Assembly: GCF_030252425.1 (NCBI RefSeq)
Contig: NZ_CP126996.1
Coordinates: forward strand, 82,320-146,319
Direction: 5' to 3'
Source of the DNA: Acidisoma sp. PAMC 29798
Lineage (GTDB): Bacteria > Pseudomonadota > Alphaproteobacteria > Acetobacterales > Acetobacteraceae
Length of the DNA: 64,000 nt
The notes under the pieces were generated by a model. That model was not told the origin of the DNA and did not search any database. It saw only the letters and a program-made list of their open reading frames with translations. The position numbers were made by a program, and so were the translations under genes. This document shows, one piece after another, positions 8,674 to 16,722 of the stretch (position 1 is the first letter of the stretch; the number at the start of each line of letters is the position of its first letter).

Positions 8674-9726
8674 GTGGTAGAGAGAAAGCGTCCGTCAATT
8701 CGCGAGGTGGCGGTCATGGCCGAGGTCTCGGTCGCGACGGTCTCCAACGTTCTCGGCGGTCGCAAGCCCGTTAATCCAGCGCTCGTGGCGCGGGTGGAAG
8801 CGGCTGTTAAAGCACTTGGCTATCAAGCCGATCGTGCGGCCTCTCAACTGCGAAGCGGCAAAGCGCGGGTCATCGCGGTTCTTGTGCCATCGCTCGACAA
8901 CCCATTCTTCACATCGATCATTGCGGGTCTTGAACAGGCCGTGCAGTCCGAGGGGTATGACATCATCGTCGCAAGCTCTAACAATGACGAAAGGACGGAA
9001 CGCAAGCGCCTTGTGGCTCTGCTATCATGGCGTCCAGCGGGAATTGTGATACTTCCGACCGACGACAAGTTCGGTGCCCGCGACTTGCTTGAGGGAGGGG
9101 AGGCGCCCTTTGTGGTCGTCGATCGACTTCCACCTAGACTGGTTGCCGACACCGTCGCTGTCGACAACCAGCAGGCAGCGACCATGGCGTGCGAACACCT
9201 CGTTGCCCTTGGACATCGCGATATTCTGGTAGTCGCCTCGACGCTGAAACTGGCTAACATTCGCGCACGACTTTCCGGCATCCGCCGCTGTTTCAAGAAG
9301 GCGCATTTACCCGAGCCGGAGCTCGTCGAAGCGGGGTTAACGCTTGAAACAGCGTCTGAGAGACTTGCGACATGGTTCGAAGCAAACGATCGCCCCACCG
9401 GGATCATTGCGCTGACCAACTTCACGACCGTCGCCGTCATCGCGTCTTTGGGTCAGCACGGTCTTCGCATCCCAAAGGACGTCTCTCTGGTCGGCTTCGA
9501 TGACTACATTTGGATGCGAGCGGCGACACCCACGATCACGGCAATACGCCAGCCCGTCGAGCAACTTGGGGCACAGGCCTGGGCCTGTCTTCGTGAGCGG
9601 ATCGAAGACGGCCGATCGAACAATCGGACCCTACGTCTGCAATGCAGCTTGCAAATACGCGGCTCCACGGCCCGTGCCGCGGAGCTATCGAAAAACCCCC
9701 GCATCCGTCCGAAGGCCGTCGCCTGA
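8674..9726 (+). CDS. LacI-family transcriptional regulator of the sugar-uptake operon
   Basis: This 350-residue protein has the LacI helix-turn-helix at the N-terminus (IREVAVMAEVSVATVSNVLGGRKPVNPALVARVEAAVKALGY), a hinge (SQLRSGKARVIAVLVPSL) and a sugar-binding dimerisation domain with NPFF and VDNQQAATMACEHLVALGH. The best start is the GTG at 8674. It is divergent from the ABC operon and followed 42 bases later by the sugar isomerase gene, so it most likely represses both and responds to the imported sugar or a derivative. The two nearby palindromes are its probable operators. Confidence 0.93.
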   Translation: MVERKRPSIREVAVMAEVSVATVSNVLGGRKPVNPALVARVEAAVKALGYQADRAASQLRSGKARVIAVLVPSLDNPFFTSIIAGLEQAVQSEGYDIIVASSNNDERTERKRLVALLSWRPAGIVILPTDDKFGARDLLEGGEAPFVVVDRLPPRLVADTVAVDNQQAATMACEHLVALGHRDILVVASTLKLANIRARLSGIRRCFKKAHLPEPELVEAGLTLETASERLATWFEANDRPTGIIALTNFTTVAVIASLGQHGLRIPKDVSLVGFDDYIWMRAATPTITAIRQPVEQLGAQAWACLRERIEDGRSNNRTLRLQCSLQIRGSTARAAELSKNPRIRPKAVA

Positions 9727-9768
9727 CGGCGTTCGCCGATCGAGTCATCTGAGAAAGGGAGTAAAAAC

Positions 9769-10662
9769 ATGAATAAACTTGGGGTTCACGCTTTTGTCTG
9801 GACCGAGGGCTGGACGAACAATGATGCAGCCAAAGCAATCGGGCTGACCGCGGAAGCAGGATACGATCTGATCGAGGCCTCGGCGATGGACTTCGGCGCC
9901 TTTGATGTCGAATTCACACGAAAAGTGTTGGAGCAGAACGGCCTGGGGGTAACCCTGTCATTCGGACTTGATTCCACTCAAGACGTCTCGTCGGGAGATC
10001 CGGCACGCGTGCGGGCGGGCGAACAGCGGCTGATGGATGGCGTGGCGCTCGCCCGCGATATTGGCGCGACCCACGTCTGCGGCATCCTCTACTCGGCGTT
10101 CCAAAAATACTCAGTGCCCCCGACACCGGAAGGAATCAAGGGCTCCGTGGACGTCGTCCGCCGGGTTGGCGAAAAGGCCAAGGAGAGCGGCATCACGCTC
10201 GGCATGGAAGTGGTCAATCGCTACGAGTCGAACGTCCTCAACACGGCCGCGCAAGCCGTCGAATTCGTCAAGCGGGTATCATTGCCCAACGTAAAAGTGC
10301 ATCTCGACTGCTACCACATGAACATCGAGGAAGCAGACGTCGCGGCTGCGATACGCGATACGGGGAACAACCTCGGGTATTTCCATACGGGCGACTCTCA
10401 CCGCGGATATCTAGGCTCGGGATCTATCGACTTTAGCAAGATATTCCGCGCGCTGGTTGCCATCGACTACCAAGGACCAATTACATTCGAGTCGTTCTCG
10501 TCGAAAGTCGTCGGACAGCCGTTGGAGGGAATTCTCGGGATCTGGCGCAATCTTTGGGAGGATAGCCGGGACTTGGCGACCCACGCAAAGGCCTATACCG
10601 AAGTCCAGTTGAAGTCAGCACGTGAATCAATTGCTAACCCGGGACGCAGCCGATTGAACTAA
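9769..10662 (+). CDS. Sugar isomerase/epimerase, D-tagatose/D-psicose 3-epimerase type
   Basis: This 297-residue AP-endonuclease-2-like TIM barrel has the metal ligands of ketose 3-epimerases in order: Glu in GMEVVNRYE, Asp in VHLDCYHMN, His in FHTGDSHRG and Glu in TFESFSS. GYDLIEA near the start is also typical. It would interconvert C3 epimers of a ketohexose (or a related sugar) in the cytoplasm using Mn2+ or Co2+. ATG at 9769 has AAGGGAG eight bases upstream. Location next to the LacI gene and the importer suggests that it acts on the imported sugar. Substrate specificity within the family cannot be read from the sequence. Confidence 0.88.
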   Translation: MNKLGVHAFVWTEGWTNNDAAKAIGLTAEAGYDLIEASAMDFGAFDVEFTRKVLEQNGLGVTLSFGLDSTQDVSSGDPARVRAGEQRLMDGVALARDIGATHVCGILYSAFQKYSVPPTPEGIKGSVDVVRRVGEKAKESGITLGMEVVNRYESNVLNTAAQAVEFVKRVSLPNVKVHLDCYHMNIEEADVAAAIRDTGNNLGYFHTGDSHRGYLGSGSIDFSKIFRALVAIDYQGPITFESFSSKVVGQPLEGILGIWRNLWEDSRDLATHAKAYTEVQLKSARESIANPGRSRLN

Positions 10663-10883
10663 AAAGCCTTTCGATCATTGCTCTCGCCGCAAACCTCACC
10701 CAGGACGACAGACTTCTCCGGAGGCAGGTCAGCGGCGAGGGCAACAACCAATTCATCAATCCAGAGGGGAACGGAGACATCCTGATTATACTTACGCCGG
10801 GTCAGGGAAGATCGCTTCTTTCTGCGAAATAGGAGGGCGGTCACGGAATGGGTTGTCACGCTCGAGGCGGAGACGGGCTGGGG

Positions 10884-11263
10884 GGTTCTGTCAGGTGTCG
10901 CGCCGGCATTCTGAAGTTCTACGCGGCACGCACGAGAATCTACGCGTTCTGCATGATGTTGAGCGCAATGGAGGTTGCTTTGGCGAAGCGGGCGCGGCGG
11001 AGAGAGGAGGAGACGATCTGGTTGTGACGGCGACGAGGGCGAAGAAGATTGCGGAGTTCCCCATGTTCTCGGCAGAAGCGATCGGCAGCGTCGTGGCTTT
11101 TGAAGCCCCGCATACATCGGATCCTGCCTTTGATGCCGCGATGGTCCTGTTCAAGGCGATTATTCAGATAGACACTGGTCCGGTGCTGCACGGTCTTGCC
11201 CAGCACAGTGCGGATCGCTCTCGGGTAGGAGCCATGGCCGCTTCGCGCTGGAATACAAAAAGC
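10884..11263 (-). pseudogene. IS6-family transposase, C-terminal remnant with its right end
   Basis: The minus strand reads GHGSYPRAIRTVLGKT, then YLNNRLEQDHRGIKGRIRC and GFKSHDAADRFCREHGELRN, the C-terminal third of an IS6-family transposase. GGTTCTGTCAGGTGTCG at 10884 looks like its terminal repeat. The N-terminal part is gone: the remnant stops where the intact IS6 copy at 11264 begins, as expected if that element arrived with an adjacent deletion. The 221 bases between the epimerase stop and 10884 hold no gene I recognise. Confidence 0.75.
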
Positions 11264-12064
11264 GGTTCTGTCGCAAATTTCCGGAATTGACACGCGAGGC
11301 CGGGGGACGCTCTGGGTTTATCCTGCCAGAGAATAGAATTGCTGCGCCGGACACAGGTTGCCTGTTGTGCGCAACTGGCCTTTCCGAAGCATATGCATGA
11401 GCTCGATGCCAGCAAGCGTCATCGCCGCTGACCGGAAGGATTTGAAACCGAGCATTGGTCGCGCCAGGCGTTTGATGGCTCGATGATCTTGTTCGACGAT
11501 GTTGTTGAGGTATTTGATCTGACGGATCTCAATGGCCGCCCCGAATTCAGCGTTGTGGCTCACAATCGCAGCCGTGTTGGCGCCGCTCTTATCGATCGTG
11601 ATCTTCTGAGGCGTGCCGCTCCCCTTGATCGCCTTGCGCAAGAACCGCAGGGCGGCTTTGCGATCTCGCTTCGCAGTCAGAAGGAAATCTACCGTGGCTC
11701 CGGCCTTATCGACGGCTCGGTACAAGTACTTCCAAGCGCCTTTGACTCGGACATAGGTCTCGTCCATTCGCCAACTGGGACCCACCGGGTGCTTGCGCGG
11801 CCGGAACTCCCAATCCAACAGAGGAACATACTTGACCACCCAGCGATTGAGTGTGGCATGGTCCACCTCGACGCCGTGCTCTGCCATCATTTCCTCGAGC
11901 TGGCGGTAGCTGATCGGATACGCGACATACCAGCGGACCGCCAATAGGATCACGTCCCGCTCGAAGTGACTGCCCTTGAATTCGATCATCACATGCTCGC
12001 CGCTAAAACTCTCGCCGGCAAACATGCGCCAAGCGGATCGGTCGGCCAAATTTGCGACAGAACC
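11264..12064 (-). mobile_element. IS6-family insertion sequence, copy 1 (801 bp)
   Basis: Terminal repeats GGTTCTGTCGCAAATTT at 11264 and its complement ending at 12064 bound one transposase gene. An identical-length copy whose protein is identical residue for residue lies at 38018-38818 in the opposite orientation. The flanking octamers (CAAAAAGC and TGTTATCC) are not duplicated, which is common for IS6 elements that move by cointegration or make adjacent deletions. Confidence 0.93.
11318..11989 (-). CDS. tnpA: IS6-family transposase (copy 1)
   Basis: This DDE transposase of about 223 residues starts MIEFKGSHFERDVILLAVRWY. It has a helix-turn-helix (YRQLEEMMAEHGVEVDHATLNRW), then catalytic MDETYVRVKG, ITIDKSG and the NIVEQDHRAIKR motif with the final Glu. 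A longer frame from a TTG at 12049 inside the terminal repeat exists, but the ATG at 11989 matches the usual family start. The element looks intact. Confidence 0.93.
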   Translation of the reverse strand: MIEFKGSHFERDVILLAVRWYVAYPISYRQLEEMMAEHGVEVDHATLNRWVVKYVPLLDWEFRPRKHPVGPSWRMDETYVRVKGAWKYLYRAVDKAGATVDFLLTAKRDRKAALRFLRKAIKGSGTPQKITIDKSGANTAAIVSHNAEFGAAIEIRQIKYLNNIVEQDHRAIKRLARPMLGFKSFRSAAMTLAGIELMHMLRKGQLRTTGNLCPAQQFYSLAG

Positions 12065-12066
12065 TG

Positions 12067-13065
12067 TTATCCGCCTCCGCAGAGGATAATGCTCTTGAGC
12101 CCGTCCACGGCTCCCGCGAGATGACGCACATAGGCGTTCGGGACATCAGACAGTGATATTGTTTCTGCGACAAAAGGCTCAAGTGCGTCGGTCAGCTTCG
12201 GTAACATGGCACAGATATCATTGAGATCTGCGTCAGTAAACGCATGCGATCCCAAGAGAGAGAGTTCTCGTTCCACCAACTTGACCGGATCAACAACAGC
12301 GGCCGAGCCTGCGATGCCGACAAGGGCGATGCAACCGCAGCCGACAACAGAATCGACGAGTGACAAGAGGACTGCATGGCTGCCCGTTGTCTCCACGGCA
12401 TAGCGAACGCGCAAAGTGCGGAGAATAGCGAGGCTGATCACCTCCGCACCGGTCGCGGCAGCAACACGTGTGGCGCGTTGCTCATTGCGATCTATGACTT
12501 TAACGGGATGGCCCGCCCGGCTCGCCAGCAGGGCGACAAGGCCGCCGATCGGACCGCAACCAGTAATCGCAATCACCGCACCCGCGGTGGGCGTCAGGCG
12601 CCGAAGCGCATGCAAAGCAACGGCGAGCGGTTCGGCCATCGCGAGATGGCGATCGGGTACACCGTCGGGCGCTGCCACGACGTTCCGTGCTGGAAGGGTG
12701 ACTGACTCCGCAAAGCCTCCGTCAATCACTTCACCGAGGAACCCGAGCCGATCGCAGACCTGACCGAAGCCGTCACGGCACGGCGGGCAGTCGCCACAGA
12801 TACACCGACTATCCACGATCACCCGCTGCCCCACCGAAACATGCGACGGCCCAAAACCGATTGCGCTGACCGTGCCGGTAAATTCATGCCCCGCCACCCA
12901 AGGCGCGCGGCTGATCCACGCGCCGGTCTTGAAGTTATGCAGATCGGACCCGCAGATGCCTGCGGCAGTAACCGCGAGTGTCACTTCGCCTGGTTTCGGC
13001 GGTTGAGGCGCGTCGATATCTTCGACCCGGAGATCCTGGACCGCGTGTAGCCGGACAGCGCGCAT
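12067..13065 (-). CDS. Zinc-dependent alcohol/polyol dehydrogenase (MDR family)
   Basis: This medium-chain dehydrogenase has about 332 residues. The catalytic zinc site is visible as CGSDLHNFK and GHEFTGTVSAIG, the structural zinc cysteines as CICGDCPPCRDGFGQVC, and the nucleotide fold as ITGCGPIGGLVALLA, in which the motif is degenerate. The pattern is that of sorbitol/threonine dehydrogenase-like enzymes that oxidise a secondary alcohol with NAD(P)+. ATG at 13065 follows the upstream stop by three bases; the ORF could also begin at the TTG just before it. The stop codon lies two bases outside the IS6 terminus, so the gene seems just complete. The substrate is unknown. Confidence 0.88.
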   Translation of the reverse strand: MRAVRLHAVQDLRVEDIDAPQPPKPGEVTLAVTAAGICGSDLHNFKTGAWISRAPWVAGHEFTGTVSAIGFGPSHVSVGQRVIVDSRCICGDCPPCRDGFGQVCDRLGFLGEVIDGGFAESVTLPARNVVAAPDGVPDRHLAMAEPLAVALHALRRLTPTAGAVIAITGCGPIGGLVALLASRAGHPVKVIDRNEQRATRVAAATGAEVISLAILRTLRVRYAVETTGSHAVLLSLVDSVVGCGCIALVGIAGSAAVVDPVKLVERELSLLGSHAFTDADLNDICAMLPKLTDALEPFVAETISLSDVPNAYVRHLAGAVDGLKSIILCGGG

Positions 13066-13068
13066 CAA

Positions 13069-13347
13069 CTAGCCCCTCGGATCGGTTTGGTGCGGTTCGC
13101 TCACAGTATTGACGTGGAGGGAGAACCCTTCGTCGGTCCTAGTATCCTGGCTGCTGAACGTCATGAGGACGCCGCGGCTTCCTGGTCCCACCTCCCGAAA
13201 AGGATTGAGAGTAAAGAAGCAGATGACGATCGCCGCGGCCACGCCGCCGTAGAGGTAGCGGCGATCTATGCCGCAGAATGATCCGGGTCTCATCCCAGAG
13301 TCGAAGGGACGATCCCCAAGCAACGGCGTATTAGGAACGCTGGCCAT
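13069..13347 (-). CDS. Short membrane protein resembling a truncated SPFH/prohibitin N-terminus
   Basis: This 92-residue protein has a proline-rich leader, a membrane helix (YLYGGVAAAIVICFFTLNPF, about residues 32-51) and then VGPGSRGVLMTF, the sequence that opens the SPFH domain in prohibitin/HflC-like proteins. It ends about 30 residues later instead of continuing for 200 or more. ATG at 13347 has AAGGAG nine bases upstream. Its stop lies three bases before the dehydrogenase start, so the pair may be co-transcribed. I think it is a 3'-truncated gene whose end was lost in a rearrangement, but a genuine short protein is possible. Confidence 0.5.
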   Translation of the reverse strand: MASVPNTPLLGDRPFDSGMRPGSFCGIDRRYLYGGVAAAIVICFFTLNPFREVGPGSRGVLMTFSSQDTRTDEGFSLHVNTVSEPHQTDPRG

Positions 13348-13659
13348 TAGCTTTCGCTCCTTAGGACCCATTCAGCAGTTCTACCATCTTCCTGGAGGTT
13401 GTCGCCTCGATCAGGCGGCTCGTCGTCGATTCCACAGTATCTTGGCAGCCAGCCCGAACAGCTCCCACTGCAGGGGCCGGACTGCCGAGACCAGCCACGG
13501 GCGACGAAGGCGGCGGGGCAACTCAAAAGAGCACGCCGTGGCAACCCCTTCCCAACAGGGGTTCATAACGCTGATTGTTTGACGCGGAGTCAAAGAATTC
13601 ATGGATCGACGATGCAATGAGGTTTGGCACCAGACTCGATACAGTTTAAGTTTCTTGAG

Positions 13660-14190
13660 ATCTGGAGGACATCGAACTTGGTCATCGTCAGAGAGGCGAT
13701 AGGACGGCTTGAACTTCAGGCGCCTTATCATCCCCTGCTACCCATCCGTTCAAAGCAAATCGGTCGGAAATGGATGGGCCCTCAGATCAGCTGGGTCTTT
13801 CCTCTCGAGGAGGAGCCGGCGCTTCGCGCGCTCTGCCTCGACATATGGGCCGTCGATGGGTCGCCGGACAGCCTGCAAGACCTGGTGACGCTCCACATCG
13901 TCGTCGATGAACAGACCCCCCATTCGGCGGGTGTTCGAGGCCTACGAGGCGCCCGTATACCTTGTCGGGCGAGAGACGCCGCTTCGCTACAAAACCGGAG
14001 GGCAGCGCGGCCTGGCCGGGGATTCAGTTCTTGACCGGGAAACCCCGATGCTTCGTGACGCCCAGTATCTGGGCGACGAGCATCCCAAACGGCGCAGAAT
14101 TCATCATGCGGGACGTGCCAAGACATGCAGTCGCCCGCTTCCAGGCTGCCGTCAGTGCGGCTGGTCGGGTGGGCGTCGAAACACTTGAAT
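13660..14190 (+). pseudogene. Frameshifted hypothetical gene with W-x-FP-type (HARP-like) segment
   Basis: Three consecutive frames appear to continue one protein. Frame 1 gives GRKWMGPQISWVFPLEEEPALRAL, reminiscent of HARP-type repeats in plasmid proteins. Frame 2 gives VFEAYEAPVYLVGRE near 13920-13980. Frame 3 gives GIQFLTGKPRCFVTPSIW and SIPNGAEFIMRDVPRHAV to about 14190. The VYLVGRE and GKP...IP-GA-F segments look like one conserved domain broken by two +1 shifts. I do not know the function. Upstream, 13372-13660 holds nothing I can recognise. Confidence 0.35.
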
Positions 14191-14248
14191 GACCGAGCTC
14201 GGAATTCGTCCAATCTCACTCAGTCTCGTCGGCGGATTTTAGCGGCGG

Positions 14249-14518
14249 TCAGACCGCCTTCTTGAGCGTCGGGGACGCTTTGAACCTGACGGTTTTCCCT
14301 GCCTTGACCTTGACTGCCTCTCCGTTACGCGGGTTTAGCCCCTTGCGAGCCTTGGTCTTGACGACGCGGAAGGTGCCGAAGCTCGGGAGGGTGAAGCCGC
14401 CAGAACGCTTCATCTCCTTGACGATGGCGGCTATCAGATCGGCCGCAGCGCGATTGGCTGCGACGCCAGTTAGCTCTGCCGATTCCTGAAGCACAGAGGC
14501 AATAAAAGCCTTCGACAC
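14249..14518 (-). CDS. HU-family nucleoid DNA-binding protein
   Basis: This 89-residue protein matches the full HU/IHF fold: helices over residues 1-40, the GFTLPSFGTFRVVKTKARKG beta region, the NPRNGEAVKVKAGKTV arm and a final FKASPTLK. The start is a GTG at 14518 with AAAGGA upstream. HU proteins bend DNA and help recombination and replication. This copy sits among recombinase remnants, as accessory HU genes on plasmids and islands often do. No operon partner is clear; the small basic protein gene at 14613 runs in the same direction. Confidence 0.93.
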   Translation of the reverse strand: MSKAFIASVLQESAELTGVAANRAAADLIAAIVKEMKRSGGFTLPSFGTFRVVKTKARKGLNPRNGEAVKVKAGKTVRFKASPTLKKAV

Positions 14519-14612
14519 GTCGGATTCCTTTAAGATTTTGTAAACAGACTCTGCCGCACGGTATTCACGTCACAAGCCGCCAGCCGCAGTCCGAGAGAAG
14601 ACGGTCGGATGA

Positions 14613-14897
14613 CTACGCCGCCTTAGGCAGCTTGCGAACGGCATTCTTGCCAACCAACGGCTTCTTCGTCGTTGAGGGGGTAATTGCCTTTGCGGCCTTG
14701 GCCCTTTCGCGCGCTGCCTTAAGGACGTCACGGATGGAGGCAAGTGCGGCCGTGACAACCGCCGCGCGCCTATGGAGAGGGATTGTCTCTGCCGCTTCGT
14801 GGAACGCTCGGGTGAGAGTCTTTGTGCCGCGCAAGGCGCGAGTCGCTTGGAGAGCCATGAACGAGCTTTCAATAAATCTATCTCGCATATCGATCAT
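14613..14897 (-). CDS. Small basic Ala/Lys-rich protein, function unknown
   Basis: This 94-residue protein is predicted helical for most of its length (ALQATRALRGTKTLTRAFHEAAET, then AAVVTAALASIRDVLKAARERAKAAK) and ends in a lysine-rich tail. The tail resembles histone H1-like or SyrB-like nucleoid proteins of rhizobia, but I cannot name a family. It lies 95 bases upstream of the HU gene in the same direction, so a DNA-associated role is possible. An internal ATG at 14858 could be the true start. Confidence 0.5.
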   Translation of the reverse strand: MIDMRDRFIESSFMALQATRALRGTKTLTRAFHEAAETIPLHRRAAVVTAALASIRDVLKAARERAKAAKAITPSTTKKPLVGKNAVRKLPKAA

Positions 14898-14999
14898 CTT
14901 TACCAGACTTGCAAGATCGAATTATTTTGGAGACTTCAATGGCCAATACTTTTTAACGACCTTTTCACTCAACGACATTGAGCGACTACAATGTCTGAC

Positions 15000-15832
15000 T
15001 TAGAGCCCGAGCTTCCCGGCCGGACTTGCCGTGTTCAGCTTGGTCCGCCTTACATAGCCGCGCATTGTTGCCAAGCTGCGGTGGCGGGTGTGGCCCATGA
15101 TCTCTTCATCGGGGACGCCGTTCTTATAAGCGGTCGTCACAAAACCCGCCCGCATTCCGTGTGGCGTGATGGGCTCCCAAATCGTTCCGCTAATCTGAGC
15201 TTGGCCCGCGCGCTTTTTTAGAATCTGCCGAATGGCGTCCGGGTCCAGGCGCCCTGAGTGGACAGAGCCCCAGCGGTCTACTTTTCTGAAGATGGGGCCG
15301 GAGGAGATTTCCGCCTGTTCGAGCCAAGTCTTCAAAGCGATGACCGGGCAGGTTTGGGAAAATCGCCCATGTGGCAGACCTACCTCGGCGCCGGCACCCT
15401 CCTTATCCGTTTTGGAGCGGATGATCAGGAGGCGCATGCCCTCCGGTGTCCATGTCACATGCTCGACATCGAGCCCAACAAGTTCGGACCGGCGCAGGGC
15501 ACCTGCAAAGCAGACCAGGACGAGAGCCTGATCCCGAAGTCCGGCCATGTCGTCGCTACAGGCCGCGACAAGCTTCTTGATATCTCCAGTCGTCAGCGCC
15601 GCCGACCGACGTGGCGGCTCGCCGTGCAGCCGCGCGATCCCACTGAGGGTCTCTCAAATCGCGGGATGGCGAGTGTCCAGGGGCTCGCCGGTCATCCGGT
15701 GGGCTCGCGCGATGGCGGCGACGAAGGGTCGAGAGGGCGTAGCCGCGGCCGGCGTCTGCCAGATAGGCACCGACGATCTCAGGCGTTGACGGCATGGGTT
15801 CAAGGTTGCGTTCGAGGCACCAGGCCTTGAAG
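15000..15832 (-). pseudogene. Tyrosine recombinase (phage/island-type integrase), decayed and cut by IS6
   Basis: The C-terminal catalytic domain (15000-15548, 182 codons) is well preserved: Arg in ALRRSELVGL, His-x-x-Arg in TPHGMRAGF, GHTRHRS and the nucleophile Tyr in TMRGYVRR. Upstream the same protein continues (TLSGIARLHGEPPRRSAALTTGDIKKL) but is broken by an in-frame TGA about 108 bases further up and by a frameshift near 15725 where TLRR meets IAAIARAHRM. The N-terminal core-binding domain ends at 15832, where an IS6 element begins. A start at the ATG within MAGLRDQALV would give only the catalytic half. It is unlikely to be an active integrase. Confidence 0.8.
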
Positions 15833-16722
15833 GGCTCTGTTGCAACCTTCGTCGCCGTAGGTCGGGATGGGCTCCGTGCGGGGGAAGCGGGTCATGTCGG
15901 ACTTCAAGGGGCGTCACTTCGAGGGTGAGATCGTGCTCTGGGCGGTCCGGTGGTATTGCCGCTATGGGGTGAGCTATCGCGATCTCGAGCAGATGATCGG
16001 CGAGCGCGGCGTCTCGGCGGACCATTCGACGATCTACCGGTGGGTTCAGCGGTATGCGCCCGAGATCGAGAAGCGGCTGCGCTGGCAGTGGCGCGGGCCG
16101 CGTTCAGCGAGCTGGCGGGTCGACGAGACTTACGTGAAGGTTCGGGGGCAGTGGGCGTATCTCTATCGAGCCCTCGACAAACACGGGAACACCATCGAGT
16201 TCTACCTTTCGCCCCCGCGCAACACCGCGGCGGCCAAGCGCTTCCTCGGCAAGGCGTTGACTGGCCTCAAGGACTGGGAGAAGCCCTCCGTCATCAACAC
16301 CGACAAGGCGCCGACCTACGCCGCCGCTCTGGCCGAGCTGAAGGCGAAGGGCAGGTGTCCGGCTGATACGCTGCATCGGCAGGTTAAGTATTTGAACAAC
16401 GTCATCGAGGCCGCCACGGCAAGCTGAAGCAGCTAATCCGGCCGGTCCGACGCTTCAAGACGCTGAAGACGGCCTACGCGACGATCAAGGGCTTCGAGGT
16501 GATGCGCGCGCTTCGCAAGGACAGGCGTCAGCCTTTAACGTCACCCGCGACATTCGCGGGGAGGCCCGCATCGTCGAGCGAGCTTTCGGCCTCGGCGCGT
16601 CCGCCCTGGCCGAGGCAGCGCAGTTTCTCAACGAGCGGCTCCAGCTCGAAGCGGCTTGACCAGCCAACCCGACGATCAATAGTCACCTTCGCGCGCCCTC
16701 GACCAAGCTTTGCAACAGTGCC
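15833..16722 (+). mobile_element. IS6-family element, second type, 890 bp, inactive
   Basis: GGCTCTGTTGCAACC at 15833 and TTTGCAACAGTGCC ending at 16722 are imperfect inverted repeats of the IS26/IS15-like pattern. The transposase inside has two frameshifts. Its right terminus abuts the ISL3 element at 16723 with no spacer. The flanking octamers do not match. Confidence 0.8.
15894..16660 (+). pseudogene. tnpA: IS6-family transposase with two single-base deletions
   Basis: From the ATG at 15894 (MSDFKGRHFEGEIVLWAVRWY) the protein is normal through WRVDETYVKVRG, INTDKAPTY and KYLNNVIEA. A lost base then removes the DH of the usual EADHGKLK and shifts frame near 16411. The correct sense resumes as GKLKQLIRPVRRFKTLKTAY and slips again near 16518, where KGQASAFNV would be expected. 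The expected stop TGA is at 16658-16660. Both lesions are deletions in short C or G runs. Confidence 0.85.

Noticed and set aside
11256..12072. Target duplication around IS6 copy 1
   Set aside because: CAAAAAGC and TGTTATCC do not match, and pairing with the flanks of copy 2 does not help.
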